Below are positions 1-9,226 of a stretch of DNA of 64,000 nucleotides, piece after piece. The translations under genes were made by a program, and so were the position numbers. This DNA comes from Acinetobacter bohemicus ANC 3994. Lineage in GTDB: Bacteria; Pseudomonadota; Gammaproteobacteria; Pseudomonadales; Moraxellaceae. Position 1 is the stretch's first letter. Each line of letters opens with the position of its first letter. The notes beneath the pieces are model-generated. The model worked only from the letters and a program-made list of their open reading frames with translations, ran no database searches and was not told the origin of the DNA. The stretch spans positions 660,349-724,348 of the forward strand of contig NZ_KB849164.1 of assembly GCF_000367925.1 (NCBI RefSeq), in the 5' to 3' direction.

Positions 1-95
1 ATTTAGAATAACTAAATTTCGCGAAACATGCCTTGCATTGTCTAAAAATGTCCTCTGTCGCAAGCATCTGTGAAATATCAACAGACCCTCATAAT

Positions 96-124
96 GAGGC
101 TGACGTGTTCAGCCTCTTTTTTTT
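96..124 (+). terminator. Rho-independent terminator upstream of rnhB
   Basis: An 8-bp perfect stem (96-103 with 109-116) with a 5-nt loop is followed by eight T residues. It ends a transcript that starts left of the window; the gene it serves is not visible. The 95 bases before it contain no open frame I can defend. Confidence 0.85.
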
Positions 125-140
125 ATAGGTAGATGAAGTG

Positions 141-719
141 ATGAAAATTGCTGGTGTAGATGAAGCGGGGCGTGGCCCACTCGTCGGTTCTGTGGTTGCT
201 GCTGCGGTTATTTTAGATCCCAATAATCCAATTGAAGGTTTAAATGACTCTAAAAAACTTTCTGAAAAGAAACGTGAAAAATTATTTGTAGAAATACAAG
301 AAAAAGCATTGGCTTGGGCAATTGCTGAAGCAAGTCATACAGAAATTGATGAAATTAATATTCTTCAAGCATCCTTGTTGGCAATGCACCGTGCTGTGGA
401 AGCTTTAAATATTTCACCTGATCATGTGTTGGTAGATGGAAATAAAGTCCCACAAGGCTTAGCCATGAGCTGTGATGCGATAGTTGGTGGGGATGCCTTG
501 CATGCGGAAATTTCAGCTGCCAGTATTTTGGCGAAAGTAACCCGAGACCGCGATATGGTTGAGCTTGATGTGCAATATCCACAATTTGGATTTGCGAAAC
601 ACAAAGGCTATCCAACCAAAGCACATTTTGAAGCGATTGCAGAACATGGTGTGATTGATCAACACCGCCGTAGTTATGCACCTGTAAAAAAAGCATTAGC
701 TTTGCTTGAACAAAACTAA
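141..719 (+). CDS. rnhB: Ribonuclease HII
   Basis: This enzyme cuts the RNA strand of RNA-DNA hybrids and starts removal of single ribonucleotides from DNA in the cytoplasm. The 192-aa length fits RNase HII. The N-terminal motif GVDEAGRGPLVG at residues 5-16 holds the first two acidic catalytic residues (D7, E8). Further acidic residues lie in LVDGN near residue 98 and in the KVTRDRD stretch. I use the ATG at 141. A GTG at 138 is also in frame and lies at a slightly better distance from the AGGT at 127-130, so the start may be one codon earlier. The gene stands alone just downstream of the terminator at 96-124. Confidence 0.97.
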   Translation: MKIAGVDEAGRGPLVGSVVAAAVILDPNNPIEGLNDSKKLSEKKREKLFVEIQEKALAWAIAEASHTEIDEINILQASLLAMHRAVEALNISPDHVLVDGNKVPQGLAMSCDAIVGGDALHAEISAASILAKVTRDRDMVELDVQYPQFGFAKHKGYPTKAHFEAIAEHGVIDQHRRSYAPVKKALALLEQN

Positions 720-777
720 GCTTTAGATAAATTTAAAGCGGCTTAGAAAAGCCGCTTTAGGGGAAAACATTTAATGT

Positions 778-1041
778 TTAACGATTAAAGTTATTCTGGG
801 TATTCTGTGTAAAATTATCTTCTTCAAACGAAGGTTGATAATCTTGATCGAGATGTTGAAGATGTTCGTGCATAGCGCGTTCATGTTGAATACGTTGGTA
901 AATTTCTTCACGGTGAACTGATACTTCTTTTGGAGCATTTACACCAATACGAACTTGATTTCCTTTAACCCCAAGTACAGTTACACTGACTTGGTCCCCA
1001 ATCATTAATGTTTCTCCGACACGTCTAGTCAGAATCAGCAT
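778..1041 (-). CDS. csrA: Carbon storage regulator CsrA (RsmA)
   Basis: CsrA is a small dimeric RNA-binding protein that blocks or stabilises mRNAs at GGA motifs. The 87-aa product starts MLILTRRVGETLMIGD, the CsrA signature, and includes the VHREEIYQRI segment. It has a longer acidic/Gln-Asn-rich tail than the E. coli 61-aa protein, as is usual in Acinetobacter. The frame stays open 19 codons further upstream, but AGGAGATAAAC lies directly before the ATG at 1041, so that start is clear. It lies downstream of lysC on the same strand, the same order as alaS-lysC-csrA in pseudomonads, but a hairpin at 1200-1229 separates them. Confidence 0.96.
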   Translation of the reverse strand: MLILTRRVGETLMIGDQVSVTVLGVKGNQVRIGVNAPKEVSVHREEIYQRIQHERAMHEHLQHLDQDYQPSFEEDNFTQNTQNNFNR

Positions 1042-1199
1042 GTTTATCTCCTTGCAAAATGCTAAACCTGCAATTGATCTAAAATGAACAAAACACAACC
1101 TTAAATATCAAAAGAAAACTTTAACAAAGCAATGTCAGGAACATTACCCAAGATGCAGTTTTGTTAAAATTTTCTTAAAACCTTAGGGCTAATATAACA

Positions 1200-1229
1200 G
1201 AGCCACTATAAGAAAAACTATAGTGGCTC
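1200..1229 (-). terminator. Strong hairpin between lysC and csrA
   Basis: An 11-bp perfect stem (1200-1210 with 1219-1229) encloses an 8-nt loop. On the plus strand it is followed by a T-rich run (1232-1237). On the minus strand, where lysC is read, it is followed by a less regular T/A-rich stretch. It probably ends or attenuates lysC transcripts, leaving csrA to its own promoter. Confidence 0.65.
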
Positions 1230-1289
1230 GGCTTTTTTGTGTTGTTTTTCAAAAACTGTCTAACAATGACAATTTTTGTTAGCTGCAAA

Positions 1290-2570
1290 TTAGGCGCGTA
1301 CGCTTGATTCGCCATGCTCTCGGTCTAAACCGAAAGCAGTATGTAGTGTGCGAACTGCAAGTTCTAAATAGTTTTCTTCAATGATCACAGAAATCTTAAT
1401 TTCTGAAGTCGAAATCATTAAAATGTTAATGCCTTCTTCAGCTAGGGCAGTAAACATTTTGCTTGCAACACCCGCATGTGAACGCATACCTACACCCACG
1501 ATTGACACTTTGACAATATCATCACGGGTTGCGACTTCACGTGCACCAATTTTTTGTGCTGTGTCTTCTAGAATGGCTGTGGCTTTTTTCAATTCACCGC
1601 GATTCACCGTGAAAGTGAAATCAGTTGTACCATCTTCTTCAACATTTTGGATAATCATATCCACTTCAATGTTGGCATCACCAATTGGGCATAAAATTTT
1701 AGAGGCAATACCTGGTTCATCAGGTACACCTAGAATGGTTAATTTTGCTTCGTCACGGTTAAATGCGATACCAGAGATAATTGGCTGTTCCATGTTGTCT
1801 TCCAATTCAGTAGTAATAAGAGTGCCGACGTTTTGTTTAAAGTCTTCGTCAAATGCGCCATCATTGTCATTATCAAAGCTTGATAATACACGCAAAGGCA
1901 CTTGATACTTGCCTGCAAATTCAACTGAACGAATTTGAAGAACTTTAGAACCCAAAGATGCCATTTCAAGCATTTCTTCAAAAGAAATACGATCTACTTT
2001 TTTCGCTTTAGGTGCAACACGTGGATCGGTGGTATAAACACCGTCTACATCTGTGTAGATTTGGCACTCATCTGCTTTTAGTGCAGCAGCAATTGCAACA
2101 CCTGAAGTATCTGAACCGCCACGTCCTAGAGTCGTGGTGTTACCAAGTTCATCAAAACCTTGGAAACCAGCAACAACGAGTACACGTCCAGCATCTAAAT
2201 GATCAGTTAAAACGTCAGTATCAATTGCTTCGATACGCGCTTTGGTGAATGCACTGTCAGTTTTAATGCCAACTTGGCGACCTGTTAGAGATTTAGCTTC
2301 AACGCCAATAGAATTAAGCGCCATCGCTAACATGGAAATCGTTACCTGTTCCCCAGTAGAAACCATTTGGTCGAGTTCACGTGGATCAGGGGTTTCGGTA
2401 ATGGCTTTCGCTAAAGCAAGTAGGCGATTGGTTTCGCCACTCATGGCTGAGACAACCACTACAACCTTGTGACCGTGGTCATGCCAACGCTTTACACGAC
2501 GAGCAACATTTAAAATGCGCTCGGGAGTACCCATTGAGGTACCGCCATATTTTTGAACGATTAATGCCAT
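1290..2570 (-). CDS. lysC: Aspartate kinase
   Basis: This enzyme phosphorylates L-aspartate, the first step toward lysine, threonine, methionine and diaminopimelate. The 426-aa product has the N-terminal kinase motif KYGGTSMG at residues 7-14, the FQG and GRGGSDTSG substrate/nucleotide motifs near residues 135-160, and two C-terminal ACT regulatory domains from about residue 265. That layout matches single-function LysC enzymes of pseudomonads, which are usually inhibited by lysine and/or threonine. It lies 66 bp after alaS on the same strand, with an inverted repeat between them. The ATG at 2570 is preceded by GGAAC at a suitable distance. Confidence 0.96.
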   Translation of the reverse strand: MALIVQKYGGTSMGTPERILNVARRVKRWHDHGHKVVVVVSAMSGETNRLLALAKAITETPDPRELDQMVSTGEQVTISMLAMALNSIGVEAKSLTGRQVGIKTDSAFTKARIEAIDTDVLTDHLDAGRVLVVAGFQGFDELGNTTTLGRGGSDTSGVAIAAALKADECQIYTDVDGVYTTDPRVAPKAKKVDRISFEEMLEMASLGSKVLQIRSVEFAGKYQVPLRVLSSFDNDNDGAFDEDFKQNVGTLITTELEDNMEQPIISGIAFNRDEAKLTILGVPDEPGIASKILCPIGDANIEVDMIIQNVEEDGTTDFTFTVNRGELKKATAILEDTAQKIGAREVATRDDIVKVSIVGVGMRSHAGVASKMFTALAEEGINILMISTSEIKISVIIEENYLELAVRTLHTAFGLDREHGESSVRA

Positions 2571-2590
2571 AGTTGTTCCATAAAAGCCAT

Positions 2591-2615
2591 GATCCTGAAT
2601 TACCTTTTCAGGATC
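2591..2615 (-). promoter_or_regulatory. Intercistronic inverted repeat between alaS and lysC
   Basis: The 9-bp stem 2591-2599/2607-2615 has a 7-nt loop and no T-run on the minus strand, so it is not a typical terminator. It ends about 20 nt before the lysC start. It could tune mRNA processing or partial read-through; this is inference. Confidence 0.5.
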
Positions 2616-2636
2616 AGTTACACAAAAAGTGAAGTC

Positions 2637-5315
2637 TTATTTTGCTTCAAGCCAAGCAGTTAAACCTGCTATCACTGATGCAAACTTCTCGTTAAGTGGC
2701 GCGCCACCTTGTGCCAAGTCAGGTTTACCACCACCTTTACCACCAAGTTCAGTGGCTAAGTGTTTGATAATGTCACCTGCTTTAATGTTTGCAGTGAAAT
2801 CTTTTGCGACCGAAGCAAGAAGGCTGACTTTGTCGCCTTCAATCCCAGCAAGCACAATCACTGCATTGTCTAATTTAGATTTTACCCCATCATGTAAGTT
2901 ACGTAGCGATTTCGCATCCATATCTTGCACGGTGGTGATTAGAGTCGAACGACCAGCAATGGTTTGAACTTGGCTTAAAAGTTCAGCTGCTTGCAAGTTC
3001 GCCAATTTTTGGTTCAGTTGTTCAATTTGTTTTTGCAATTGATGAGCTGCTTCAACCGTCGCTTCAACTTTTTCAACCGTTTGATCTTTTTGTGCTTTCA
3101 ATAAGCCATTGATCTGTTGAATGTCTGCATCAGCTTTTTGAATCACTTCAACTGCTTTTGTACCTGTCACAGCTTCGATACGACGTACACCGGCTGCAAC
3201 ACCACCTTCAGAGGTGATTTTGAACAGACCGATATCACCCGTACGTTTGACGTGAATACCACCACATAGTTCAATCGAGAAGCTTTTCTCTTCAATCATT
3301 GAACCCATAGAAAGTACGCGAACTTCGTCACCATACTTTTCACCAAACAACATCATTGCGCCTTTTTCTTGCGCAGATTCGATGTCTAACAATTCGGTGG
3401 AAACGGCTGTATTGGCAATTACTTCAAGGTTTACAATGCGTTCAACCTGTTGTAGCTGTTCAAATGTCACCGGTTGGTCATTGGCAAAGTCGAAACGTAA
3501 GATATCGCTGGCAACCAATGAACCTTTTTGCTGTACATGAGCGCCGAGTACTTGACGAAGGGCTGAATGTAAAAGATGCGTTGCAGAGTGGTTACGCGCA
3601 GTGGCTTCACGAATATCGGCTTTTACAATTGCTTCAACAGACTGAGTGGCTTTTAAGCTACCTACAGTCACGATACCTTGATGGACAAAAGCACCACCAG
3701 ATTTTTTAGTATCTTGAACTTCAAAAATACCCGTTTCATTTTTGAACAGGCCAGTATCACCGATTTGACCACCGCTTTCTGCATAGAAAGGCGTTTGGTT
3801 CAGTACGATCAGTGCTTCATCGCCTTCATTCACTTCATCAACTTGCTCGCCATCTTTATAGATCGCAATAATTTGACCTTGACCTTGGGTGGCATCATAA
3901 CCGTCAAATTGAGTTTCGCCTTCAACATTGACAATGCTGTTGTAGTCGATTGCAAATTTACCCGCATCACGTGCGCGTTGACGTTGTGCCGCCATTTCAA
4001 CTTCAAAGCCAGCTTCGTCAATCGTTAAATCACGTTCACGTGCAATATCAGCTGTTAAGTCAGCAGGGAAGCCGTAGGTATCGTAAAGTTTAAAGACAAC
4101 TGCGCCTGGAATGACTGAACCTTTCAGGTTCGCAAGTTCGCCTTCAAGCAGTTTCAAACCTTGCTCAAGAGTTTTAGCAAACTGTTCTTCTTCTTTTAAT
4201 AATAAAGCTTCAATACGTGCTTTATTTGCTGCAAGTTCTGGATAAGCAACACCCATTACATCAACAAGCGGTTGAAGCATTTTGTAGAAAAATGAACCTG
4301 TTGCACCGAGTTTATTACCATGACGTACTGCACGGCGGATAATACGACGCAGTACATAACCACGACCTTCATTGGATGGGTTTACGCCATCGGCAATCAG
4401 GAAGCAACATGAACGTGCATGGTCAGCAACCACTTTTAAAGACGCAGGGTAGTCAACAGGTGTGTTGTTTGCCGCAGCTTCAGCATCAATTGCAGTGGTA
4501 TCAAGCTCAATAATTTGCGCAGCAGATTTAAGCAAGTTTTGGAACAAGTCGATTTCGTAGTTTGAGTTGACGTGTTGTAAAACCGCAGAAATACGTTCTA
4601 AGCCCATACCTGTATCTACAGATGGAGCAGGTAATGCATGTAATACGCCATCAGCAGTACGGTTAAACTGCATGAATACGTTGTTCCAGATTTCAATGAA
4701 ACGGTCGCCATCTTCTTCAGGTGTGCCCGGTAAGCCACCCCAGATGTGGTCGCCATGATCAAAGAAAATTTCAGAACACGGGCCACAAGGACCAGTATCA
4801 CCCATTGCCCAGAAGTTGTCAGATGCGTATTGACCGCCTTTATTATCACCAATACGGATAATACGGCTGGCATCTAAGCCAATTTCTTTGTTCCAGATGT
4901 CAAACGCTTCGTCATCGGTATGGTAAACAGTGGCATAGAGTTTATCTTTAGGCAGTGCTAACCATTCGTCGCCAGTCAGGAATTCCCATGCAAATTTGAT
5001 CGCATCACGTTTAAAGTAATCGCCAAAAGAGAAGTTACCTAACATTTCGAAGAAAGTATGGTGACGTGCTGTATAACCGACGTTGTCTAAGTCGTTGTGT
5101 TTACCACCGGCACGTACACATTTTTGTGAAGATGTTGCACGAACATAATCACGTTTTTCCAAACCAAGGAAGCAGTCTTTAAACTGGTTCATCCCGGCAT
5201 TGGTGAACAGTAAAGTCGGGTCGTTGGCGGGTACTAGTGAACTCGACGCGACACGTGTATGCCCTTGCGATTCAAAGTAACGCAAAAATGCTTCACGAAT
5301 TTCAGCTGATGTCAT
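2637..5315 (-). CDS. alaS: Alanyl-tRNA synthetase
   Basis: This enzyme charges tRNA-Ala and hydrolyses Ser/Gly mischarged tRNA. The 892-aa product has the class II catalytic core at the N-terminus (MTSAEIREAFLRYFE, FTNAGMNQFKD, RARHHTFFEMLGNFSFGDY), the editing-site HSATHLLH motif and the downstream CGGIH pair in the middle, and a coiled segment plus the Gly-rich C-Ala region (GGKGGGKPDLAQGG) at the end. I chose the ATG at 5315 because homologues start MTSAEI. GTG (5330) and TTG (5336) codons in frame are nearer to a GGAG (Shine-Dalgarno-like) and remain possible. It leads the alaS-lysC unit from the promoter at 5438-5466. Confidence 0.97.
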   Translation of the reverse strand: MTSAEIREAFLRYFESQGHTRVASSSLVPANDPTLLFTNAGMNQFKDCFLGLEKRDYVRATSSQKCVRAGGKHNDLDNVGYTARHHTFFEMLGNFSFGDYFKRDAIKFAWEFLTGDEWLALPKDKLYATVYHTDDEAFDIWNKEIGLDASRIIRIGDNKGGQYASDNFWAMGDTGPCGPCSEIFFDHGDHIWGGLPGTPEEDGDRFIEIWNNVFMQFNRTADGVLHALPAPSVDTGMGLERISAVLQHVNSNYEIDLFQNLLKSAAQIIELDTTAIDAEAAANNTPVDYPASLKVVADHARSCCFLIADGVNPSNEGRGYVLRRIIRRAVRHGNKLGATGSFFYKMLQPLVDVMGVAYPELAANKARIEALLLKEEEQFAKTLEQGLKLLEGELANLKGSVIPGAVVFKLYDTYGFPADLTADIARERDLTIDEAGFEVEMAAQRQRARDAGKFAIDYNSIVNVEGETQFDGYDATQGQGQIIAIYKDGEQVDEVNEGDEALIVLNQTPFYAESGGQIGDTGLFKNETGIFEVQDTKKSGGAFVHQGIVTVGSLKATQSVEAIVKADIREATARNHSATHLLHSALRQVLGAHVQQKGSLVASDILRFDFANDQPVTFEQLQQVERIVNLEVIANTAVSTELLDIESAQEKGAMMLFGEKYGDEVRVLSMGSMIEEKSFSIELCGGIHVKRTGDIGLFKITSEGGVAAGVRRIEAVTGTKAVEVIQKADADIQQINGLLKAQKDQTVEKVEATVEAAHQLQKQIEQLNQKLANLQAAELLSQVQTIAGRSTLITTVQDMDAKSLRNLHDGVKSKLDNAVIVLAGIEGDKVSLLASVAKDFTANIKAGDIIKHLATELGGKGGGKPDLAQGGAPLNEKFASVIAGLTAWLEAK

Positions 5316-5336
5316 AAAACGAGTACTCACAACCAA

Positions 5337-5762
5337 GTCACTCCATATATTTCGTATTGGCTAATAGCATAACCGAGCAGATTCATTTTTAAGAATAGCT
5401 GCCTCAGTACACTGGGCTTAAAATTTTAAAACGCCAAATTATAACGGAAAAAGCCGTATGCACCAATCACTTTAAGGTGAATTAATGACAATTCTATAGA
5501 ATCGTTGTCCTGAGCTTTTTGATGTAAATCTAAGAGTTAATTGATCTAGAGCCGTTATCGTCAAAATTTAATGCACAGCTTGGTCAATGTTTTTAGCTTA
5601 CTTTCTTTGATCCTGATTTGTGAAAAAATGGCATCAAAATTAAAGTCAGGGTGATTGGAGCGCAATATTCATCAATAGATGTGAAGAAATGGTATCGATA
5701 TTCAGTCGAAATCCATTAACATATACAAGTATTTACATCTACCCAAGAGTTAAGGATATCTA
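5337..5762. other. Divergent intergenic region alaS / GAPDH-family gene
   Basis: This 426-bp gap separates two divergent genes. It holds the alaS promoter at its left side and an AAGGA ribosome-binding site just before 5763 at its right side. I found no further coding frame. Confidence 0.6.
5438..5466 (-). promoter_or_regulatory. Sigma-70 promoter for alaS
   Basis: On the minus strand a TTGGTG (-35, 5461-5466) is followed after exactly 17 bp by a consensus TATAAT (-10, 5438-5443). It lies about 125 bp upstream of the alaS start. Confidence 0.75.
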
Positions 5763-6785
5763 ATGCAACGAGTAGCCATTAATGGTTTCGGGCGAATTGG
5801 TCGCAATGTATTACGTGCTTGGTTTGAAAATCCTAAAGATTTTCATTTTGATATTGTAGCGATTAATGATGTTGCAGATGTAGAGACTTTAATTCATTTA
5901 TTTAAATACGATACAACCCATGGGCGCTTTAAAGGTAAAGTTGAAGTGTTATGGGAAAATGAACAGATTTTTTTACATATTTCGGCGGGTTTGGCGCAAT
6001 TAAAAGTCAAAGTCTTTTGCCAAGAAAATCCAGAATTATTGCCTTGGCATGATTTAAATATTGATGTTGTACTTGAATGTACAGGTTTGTTTCGTTCTCG
6101 TGAAGCTGCGACAAAACATATTACAGCAGGGGCGAAGCGGGTCATTATTGGCGCGGCTCCTTTTGATAGCGTAGATGCCGCGATTGTCTATGGTGTCAAT
6201 CATCATGAAGTAAAAAGCACCGATCAAATTATTTCCAGCGTATCGTGTACCACACAAGCCTTGGTTCCACTGGTTAAAATCATTGATGATGCTTTTGGCA
6301 TTGATACGGCACTCATGACTGAAATTCATGCCGTCACAGCAGATCAATCGGTATTGGATCATGCGCATCGTGATTTACGTCGTGCGCGTGCTTCGGGGCA
6401 AAATATTATTCCAACTACTTCCTCTGCTTTGGGGGCTTTGAAAAGTGTAATGCCAAAAATGGCAGATCGTATTGATGGTTATTCTATTCGTGTACCGACC
6501 ATTAATGTGGCAGCCATCGACTTAACGTTTATTTCGCAATCACATATTACAGCGCATAAAATTAATGAAGTCTTGGTCAAGTCAGCACGTCATGATTATG
6601 CTGAAATTATGGATGTGACAGATGAGCCGTTGGTTTCATCAGACTTTAACCATTCTCCCTATTCTTTGGTGGTGGATCTGAATCAAACCATGGTGGTGGG
6701 ACATCAAGCCAAAGTTTTTGCATGGTATGATAACGAATGGGGTTATGCCAATCGCTTGCTTGATTTGTGTGAATCCTTTACCTAA
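5763..6785 (+). CDS. Type I glyceraldehyde-3-phosphate / erythrose-4-phosphate dehydrogenase family protein
   Basis: This 340-aa cytoplasmic NAD-dependent sugar-phosphate dehydrogenase has the Rossmann motif GFGRIGR (8-14), an acidic NAD-ribose contact (IND, 34-36), catalytic Cys162 and His189, the RVPTINVA segment and the terminal WYDNEWGYANR. Around the catalytic Cys it reads SVSCTTQ instead of the usual NASCTTN, so it is a divergent member. It could be the GAPDH (Gap) or erythrose-4-phosphate dehydrogenase (Epd); the sequence alone does not decide. It is monocistronic, with AAGGA upstream and a hairpin downstream. No pgk or fba is nearby. Confidence 0.88.
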   Translation: MQRVAINGFGRIGRNVLRAWFENPKDFHFDIVAINDVADVETLIHLFKYDTTHGRFKGKVEVLWENEQIFLHISAGLAQLKVKVFCQENPELLPWHDLNIDVVLECTGLFRSREAATKHITAGAKRVIIGAAPFDSVDAAIVYGVNHHEVKSTDQIISSVSCTTQALVPLVKIIDDAFGIDTALMTEIHAVTADQSVLDHAHRDLRRARASGQNIIPTTSSALGALKSVMPKMADRIDGYSIRVPTINVAAIDLTFISQSHITAHKINEVLVKSARHDYAEIMDVTDEPLVSSDFNHSPYSLVVDLNQTMVVGHQAKVFAWYDNEWGYANRLLDLCESFT

Positions 6786-6797
6786 TAAACACATAAA

Positions 6798-6831
6798 ACA
6801 GAGGCAGGTCGAATATTCAACCGACCTCTGT
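6798..6831. terminator. Bidirectional hairpin between convergent genes
   Basis: A 7-bp outer stem (6798-6804 with 6825-6831), extended inward with a bulge, lies between the stops of the GAPDH-family gene and the convergent gene at 6843. The T-run is short, so termination strength is uncertain. Confidence 0.55.
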
Positions 6832-6842
6832 TTCAAGCAAAA

Positions 6843-7373
6843 TTATTCTTCTTCACTGATGTAGTTTGGATCGTTTAAGAAGCCTTCTTGAATTTCTTTC
6901 GGCATGTCTTTGTGCCACCATGCATAGATGGAGGATTGAATCTGTTGATCTTCATCGGGATCATTGAAGGGTTCATCGTCTTCACGAATAAGTTCATCGC
7001 CTTCAAATTTAAACCAAAATTCCCACGGGTCATCATCACCACAACCCCAAGCTTGTGTATGGATGTCAGGAACTAAGCTTTTTAAGAAGTTTAAAATGGC
7101 TTCCATAAATTCATCGCCAGATGAACCATGCACAAAGTGAGCAATCGAATATCCTTCAAAACGGTAAAGTGATTCTGGCCCTAAGTCATATTCAACCTGA
7201 TCGATTTGATCAATCAGATCTTGGGCAAGTTCTTCACCTTCAGTCGGATTGATGGTGATCGCAATTTGTTTGAATATTTCAGCATTGCCCCGATGTTCTT
7301 GAAAGAGGCGATCTAATTTATTCATGATTTCTGGGTTAGGATGCTTAAAGTATAAGTTGCTGTGAAGTTCCAT
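6843..7373 (-). CDS. Conserved hypothetical acidic protein
   Basis: I do not recognise this 176-aa family. The protein is rich in Asp and Glu, lacks a signal peptide or membrane segment, and has aromatic patches (DDPWEFWFKFEGDE, SSIYAWWHKD). It looks soluble and cytoplasmic. An upstream in-frame TTG at 7451 would add 26 residues, but the ATG at 7373 gives a more natural N-terminus (MELHSNLYFKHP). It is convergent with the GAPDH-family gene, with its own promoter presumably in the AT-rich 7374-7657 region. Codon use resembles its neighbours. Confidence 0.75.
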   Translation of the reverse strand: MELHSNLYFKHPNPEIMNKLDRLFQEHRGNAEIFKQIAITINPTEGEELAQDLIDQIDQVEYDLGPESLYRFEGYSIAHFVHGSSGDEFMEAILNFLKSLVPDIHTQAWGCGDDDPWEFWFKFEGDELIREDDEPFNDPDEDQQIQSSIYAWWHKDMPKEIQEGFLNDPNYISEEE

Positions 7374-7657
7374 AGTGAGTGCAGACCCCGAGATGTCGAA
7401 AGCATAAAATGCGGATAAATAATGATTGTTTTTAACGGTTGTAAATGACAACTGAATATAGTGTTATTGATGAATAAAAATACAATGTATTGCGGTTATT
7501 TGGGAAGCATTTTTTGAATTAATCTGTTGGCTGTGTCATTGGTGATTTAGGAATTGGGTTGATAGATCAAAATAGTTGCTGAACTTAAACGAATTTTTGA
7601 AAATTTAGATGATTAATTGGTTATGATAGTGAATAACAACTAAATAAGATAAGAGAA

Positions 7658-7984
7658 ATGCATATTATGTTGATATTTATCTGGGGTTTTATTCTACTTT
7701 TAGCAATCGCTGTGGTTTTTTTGATTTGGGTACAAATAAAGAATCAAACTGATGTATTGAGTGAAACTGAACTTAATCAAAAACTTGAAGAAAAAGTCAT
7801 TCACTTAGAAGAAAACTTAAAAAAGACCTTGGAAATTATGCAGGACTTGGCCAAAAAAATGCATCTTCAGCAAGAAATGTTGGATAAAACCACGGTTAAA
7901 TTAAGTCAGATCGAGTTAAAAAATGCTGAATTGGTTGGCTTGCTGGCAAAGGCGGTAAATTCGTCCGATAGACCATCACTCTAA
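7658..7984 (+). CDS. Small membrane-anchored coiled-coil protein, unknown function
   Basis: The 108-aa product starts with one hydrophobic helix (about residues 3-25) followed by a charged heptad-like helix (residues 32-100, rich in Leu, Glu, Lys). This suggests an inner-membrane anchor with a coiled coil. No catalytic motif is visible. AAGAG stands just upstream of the first ATG; a second ATG at 7667 is also possible. It is followed after about 45 bp by the convergent azlD. Confidence 0.65.
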   Translation: MHIMLIFIWGFILLLAIAVVFLIWVQIKNQTDVLSETELNQKLEEKVIHLEENLKKTLEIMQDLAKKMHLQQEMLDKTTVKLSQIELKNAELVGLLAKAVNSSDRPSL

Positions 7985-8027
7985 TTTCAGTTTTTAAACT
8001 TTAAATGATCTTAAGTCAGCATGAATC

Positions 8028-8327
8028 TTAGCTCAGCATAAACCTTAAAATGGCTGCGGATACCATGCTAATCAACACTGTAGGCAGTAAGGAAAAACGT
8101 GAAGCTGCAAGCAGTGTAATCGCAATCGCCAGTAAGTCGGCAGGGTTGTCTTTGACAAAATAAGGCGCAATCACTGAAATGAGCACACAGCCAGGAACCA
8201 CTTCTAAGATTTGTTTCTGGCGAGGGGTGAGGGTTTTATTTTTAAGTAAGACATAACCTAAAACACGTGTCAGATACGTGGTGATTGCAATGCATAAAAT
8301 GGCAATGAGGGTTGCTGAATGAATCAC
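8028..8327 (-). CDS. azlD: AzlD-family small subunit of branched-chain amino-acid exporter
   Basis: This 99-aa protein has three to four hydrophobic segments and the early TYLTRVLGY motif typical of AzlD/YgaH proteins. In known systems AzlD partners with AzlC to export branched-chain or related amino acids. Its GTG start overlaps the azlC stop as GTGA, with AGGAG seven bases before, so the two are translationally coupled. Substrate is not determinable from sequence. Confidence 0.88.
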   Translation of the reverse strand: MIHSATLIAILCIAITTYLTRVLGYVLLKNKTLTPRQKQILEVVPGCVLISVIAPYFVKDNPADLLAIAITLLAASRFSLLPTVLISMVSAAILRFMLS

Positions 8328-9070
8328 TCTTTATCTCCTAACAACCAATAGGCAGAAGCAATGCCTGCGACCGCCCCAATAGGGACATGCCAACCTTGGG
8401 GTAAATATAAATAGGCCAGTGCAGCCGTAATTAAACTGACCAACCATGGTCGCGCTGCGTGTAAACCTTTCCACATGCCGCGTAATAACACTAAAAAGAC
8501 TGCGGGAAATGCCATGTCGAAGCCAAAACGTGAGGCATCACCTAAAATGGGACCAATTGCGCCGCCTAATGCGGTGAATCCAACCCACATGAGGTAAAGA
8601 GCAAAACAAAGACCTGCGTAAAAAGACAGATTAAAGGCATGATTGATGCCAGTCTGAGCTTGTCTTTTTTGTGCATCCGCCAAGGCAACCGCCCAACTTT
8701 CATCACACATAAAAAATAAAGCAGGGAAAACCTGTTTATTGGGTAAATGTCTGAGGTAGGGCACTAGGCTTGCACCCATCAGTAAATGGCGACTATTGAC
8801 TAAAAAAGTAATGAACATCAGCATTAAAATATTAGGTGGATTGGTCCACAATTCTAAAATGGCAAATTCTGAACCACCTGCAAAATTGAGACCGGTAAAT
8901 AAAGGCACTTCAATAAAAGAAAAGCCTTTTTGCGTGGCTTGTGCGCCGAGTACTAAAGCAAAGGGAATAATCCCTAATAGCATCGGAATTGATATTTTTA
9001 CGCCACGTTTAAATTCAGTGAAGTCTTGTGAGTACGTTAAATCTTGAGTGATATTTTTTAACGTAAACAT
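8324..9070 (-). CDS. azlC: AzlC-family amino-acid exporter large subunit
   Basis: The 248-aa protein has several hydrophobic helices and the AzlC hallmarks GVKISIPMLLGIIPFALVLG near the N-terminus and FAGGSEFA near residue 65. It forms the large inner-membrane subunit of AzlCD/YgaZH-type exporters. The gene starts with ATG at 9070 and is divergent from an Lrp-family regulator 156 bp away, a frequent arrangement in which the regulator controls the exporter. Confidence 0.92.
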   Translation of the reverse strand: MFTLKNITQDLTYSQDFTEFKRGVKISIPMLLGIIPFALVLGAQATQKGFSFIEVPLFTGLNFAGGSEFAILELWTNPPNILMLMFITFLVNSRHLLMGASLVPYLRHLPNKQVFPALFFMCDESWAVALADAQKRQAQTGINHAFNLSFYAGLCFALYLMWVGFTALGGAIGPILGDASRFGFDMAFPAVFLVLLRGMWKGLHAARPWLVSLITAALAYLYLPQGWHVPIGAVAGIASAYWLLGDKE

Positions 9071-9226
9071 AAGGTTTGGCCTGACAAGAGGAATTAAATT
9101 GAAAAAAGATATTTTATGATGATTTATGGGGTATTTTTCACTTAAATTAGCTTAATTTAGATTTTAAATGGCATTAAATAGCGTTAAATTGTATTTGGTT
9201 GAAATTTACTGCTTTGGTGGTTGGTG

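Noticed and set aside
1381..1905. Long plus-strand frame opposite lysC.
   Set aside because: It is the mirror of lysC codon structure, with no ribosome-binding site and no family resemblance. The lysC frame is certain.
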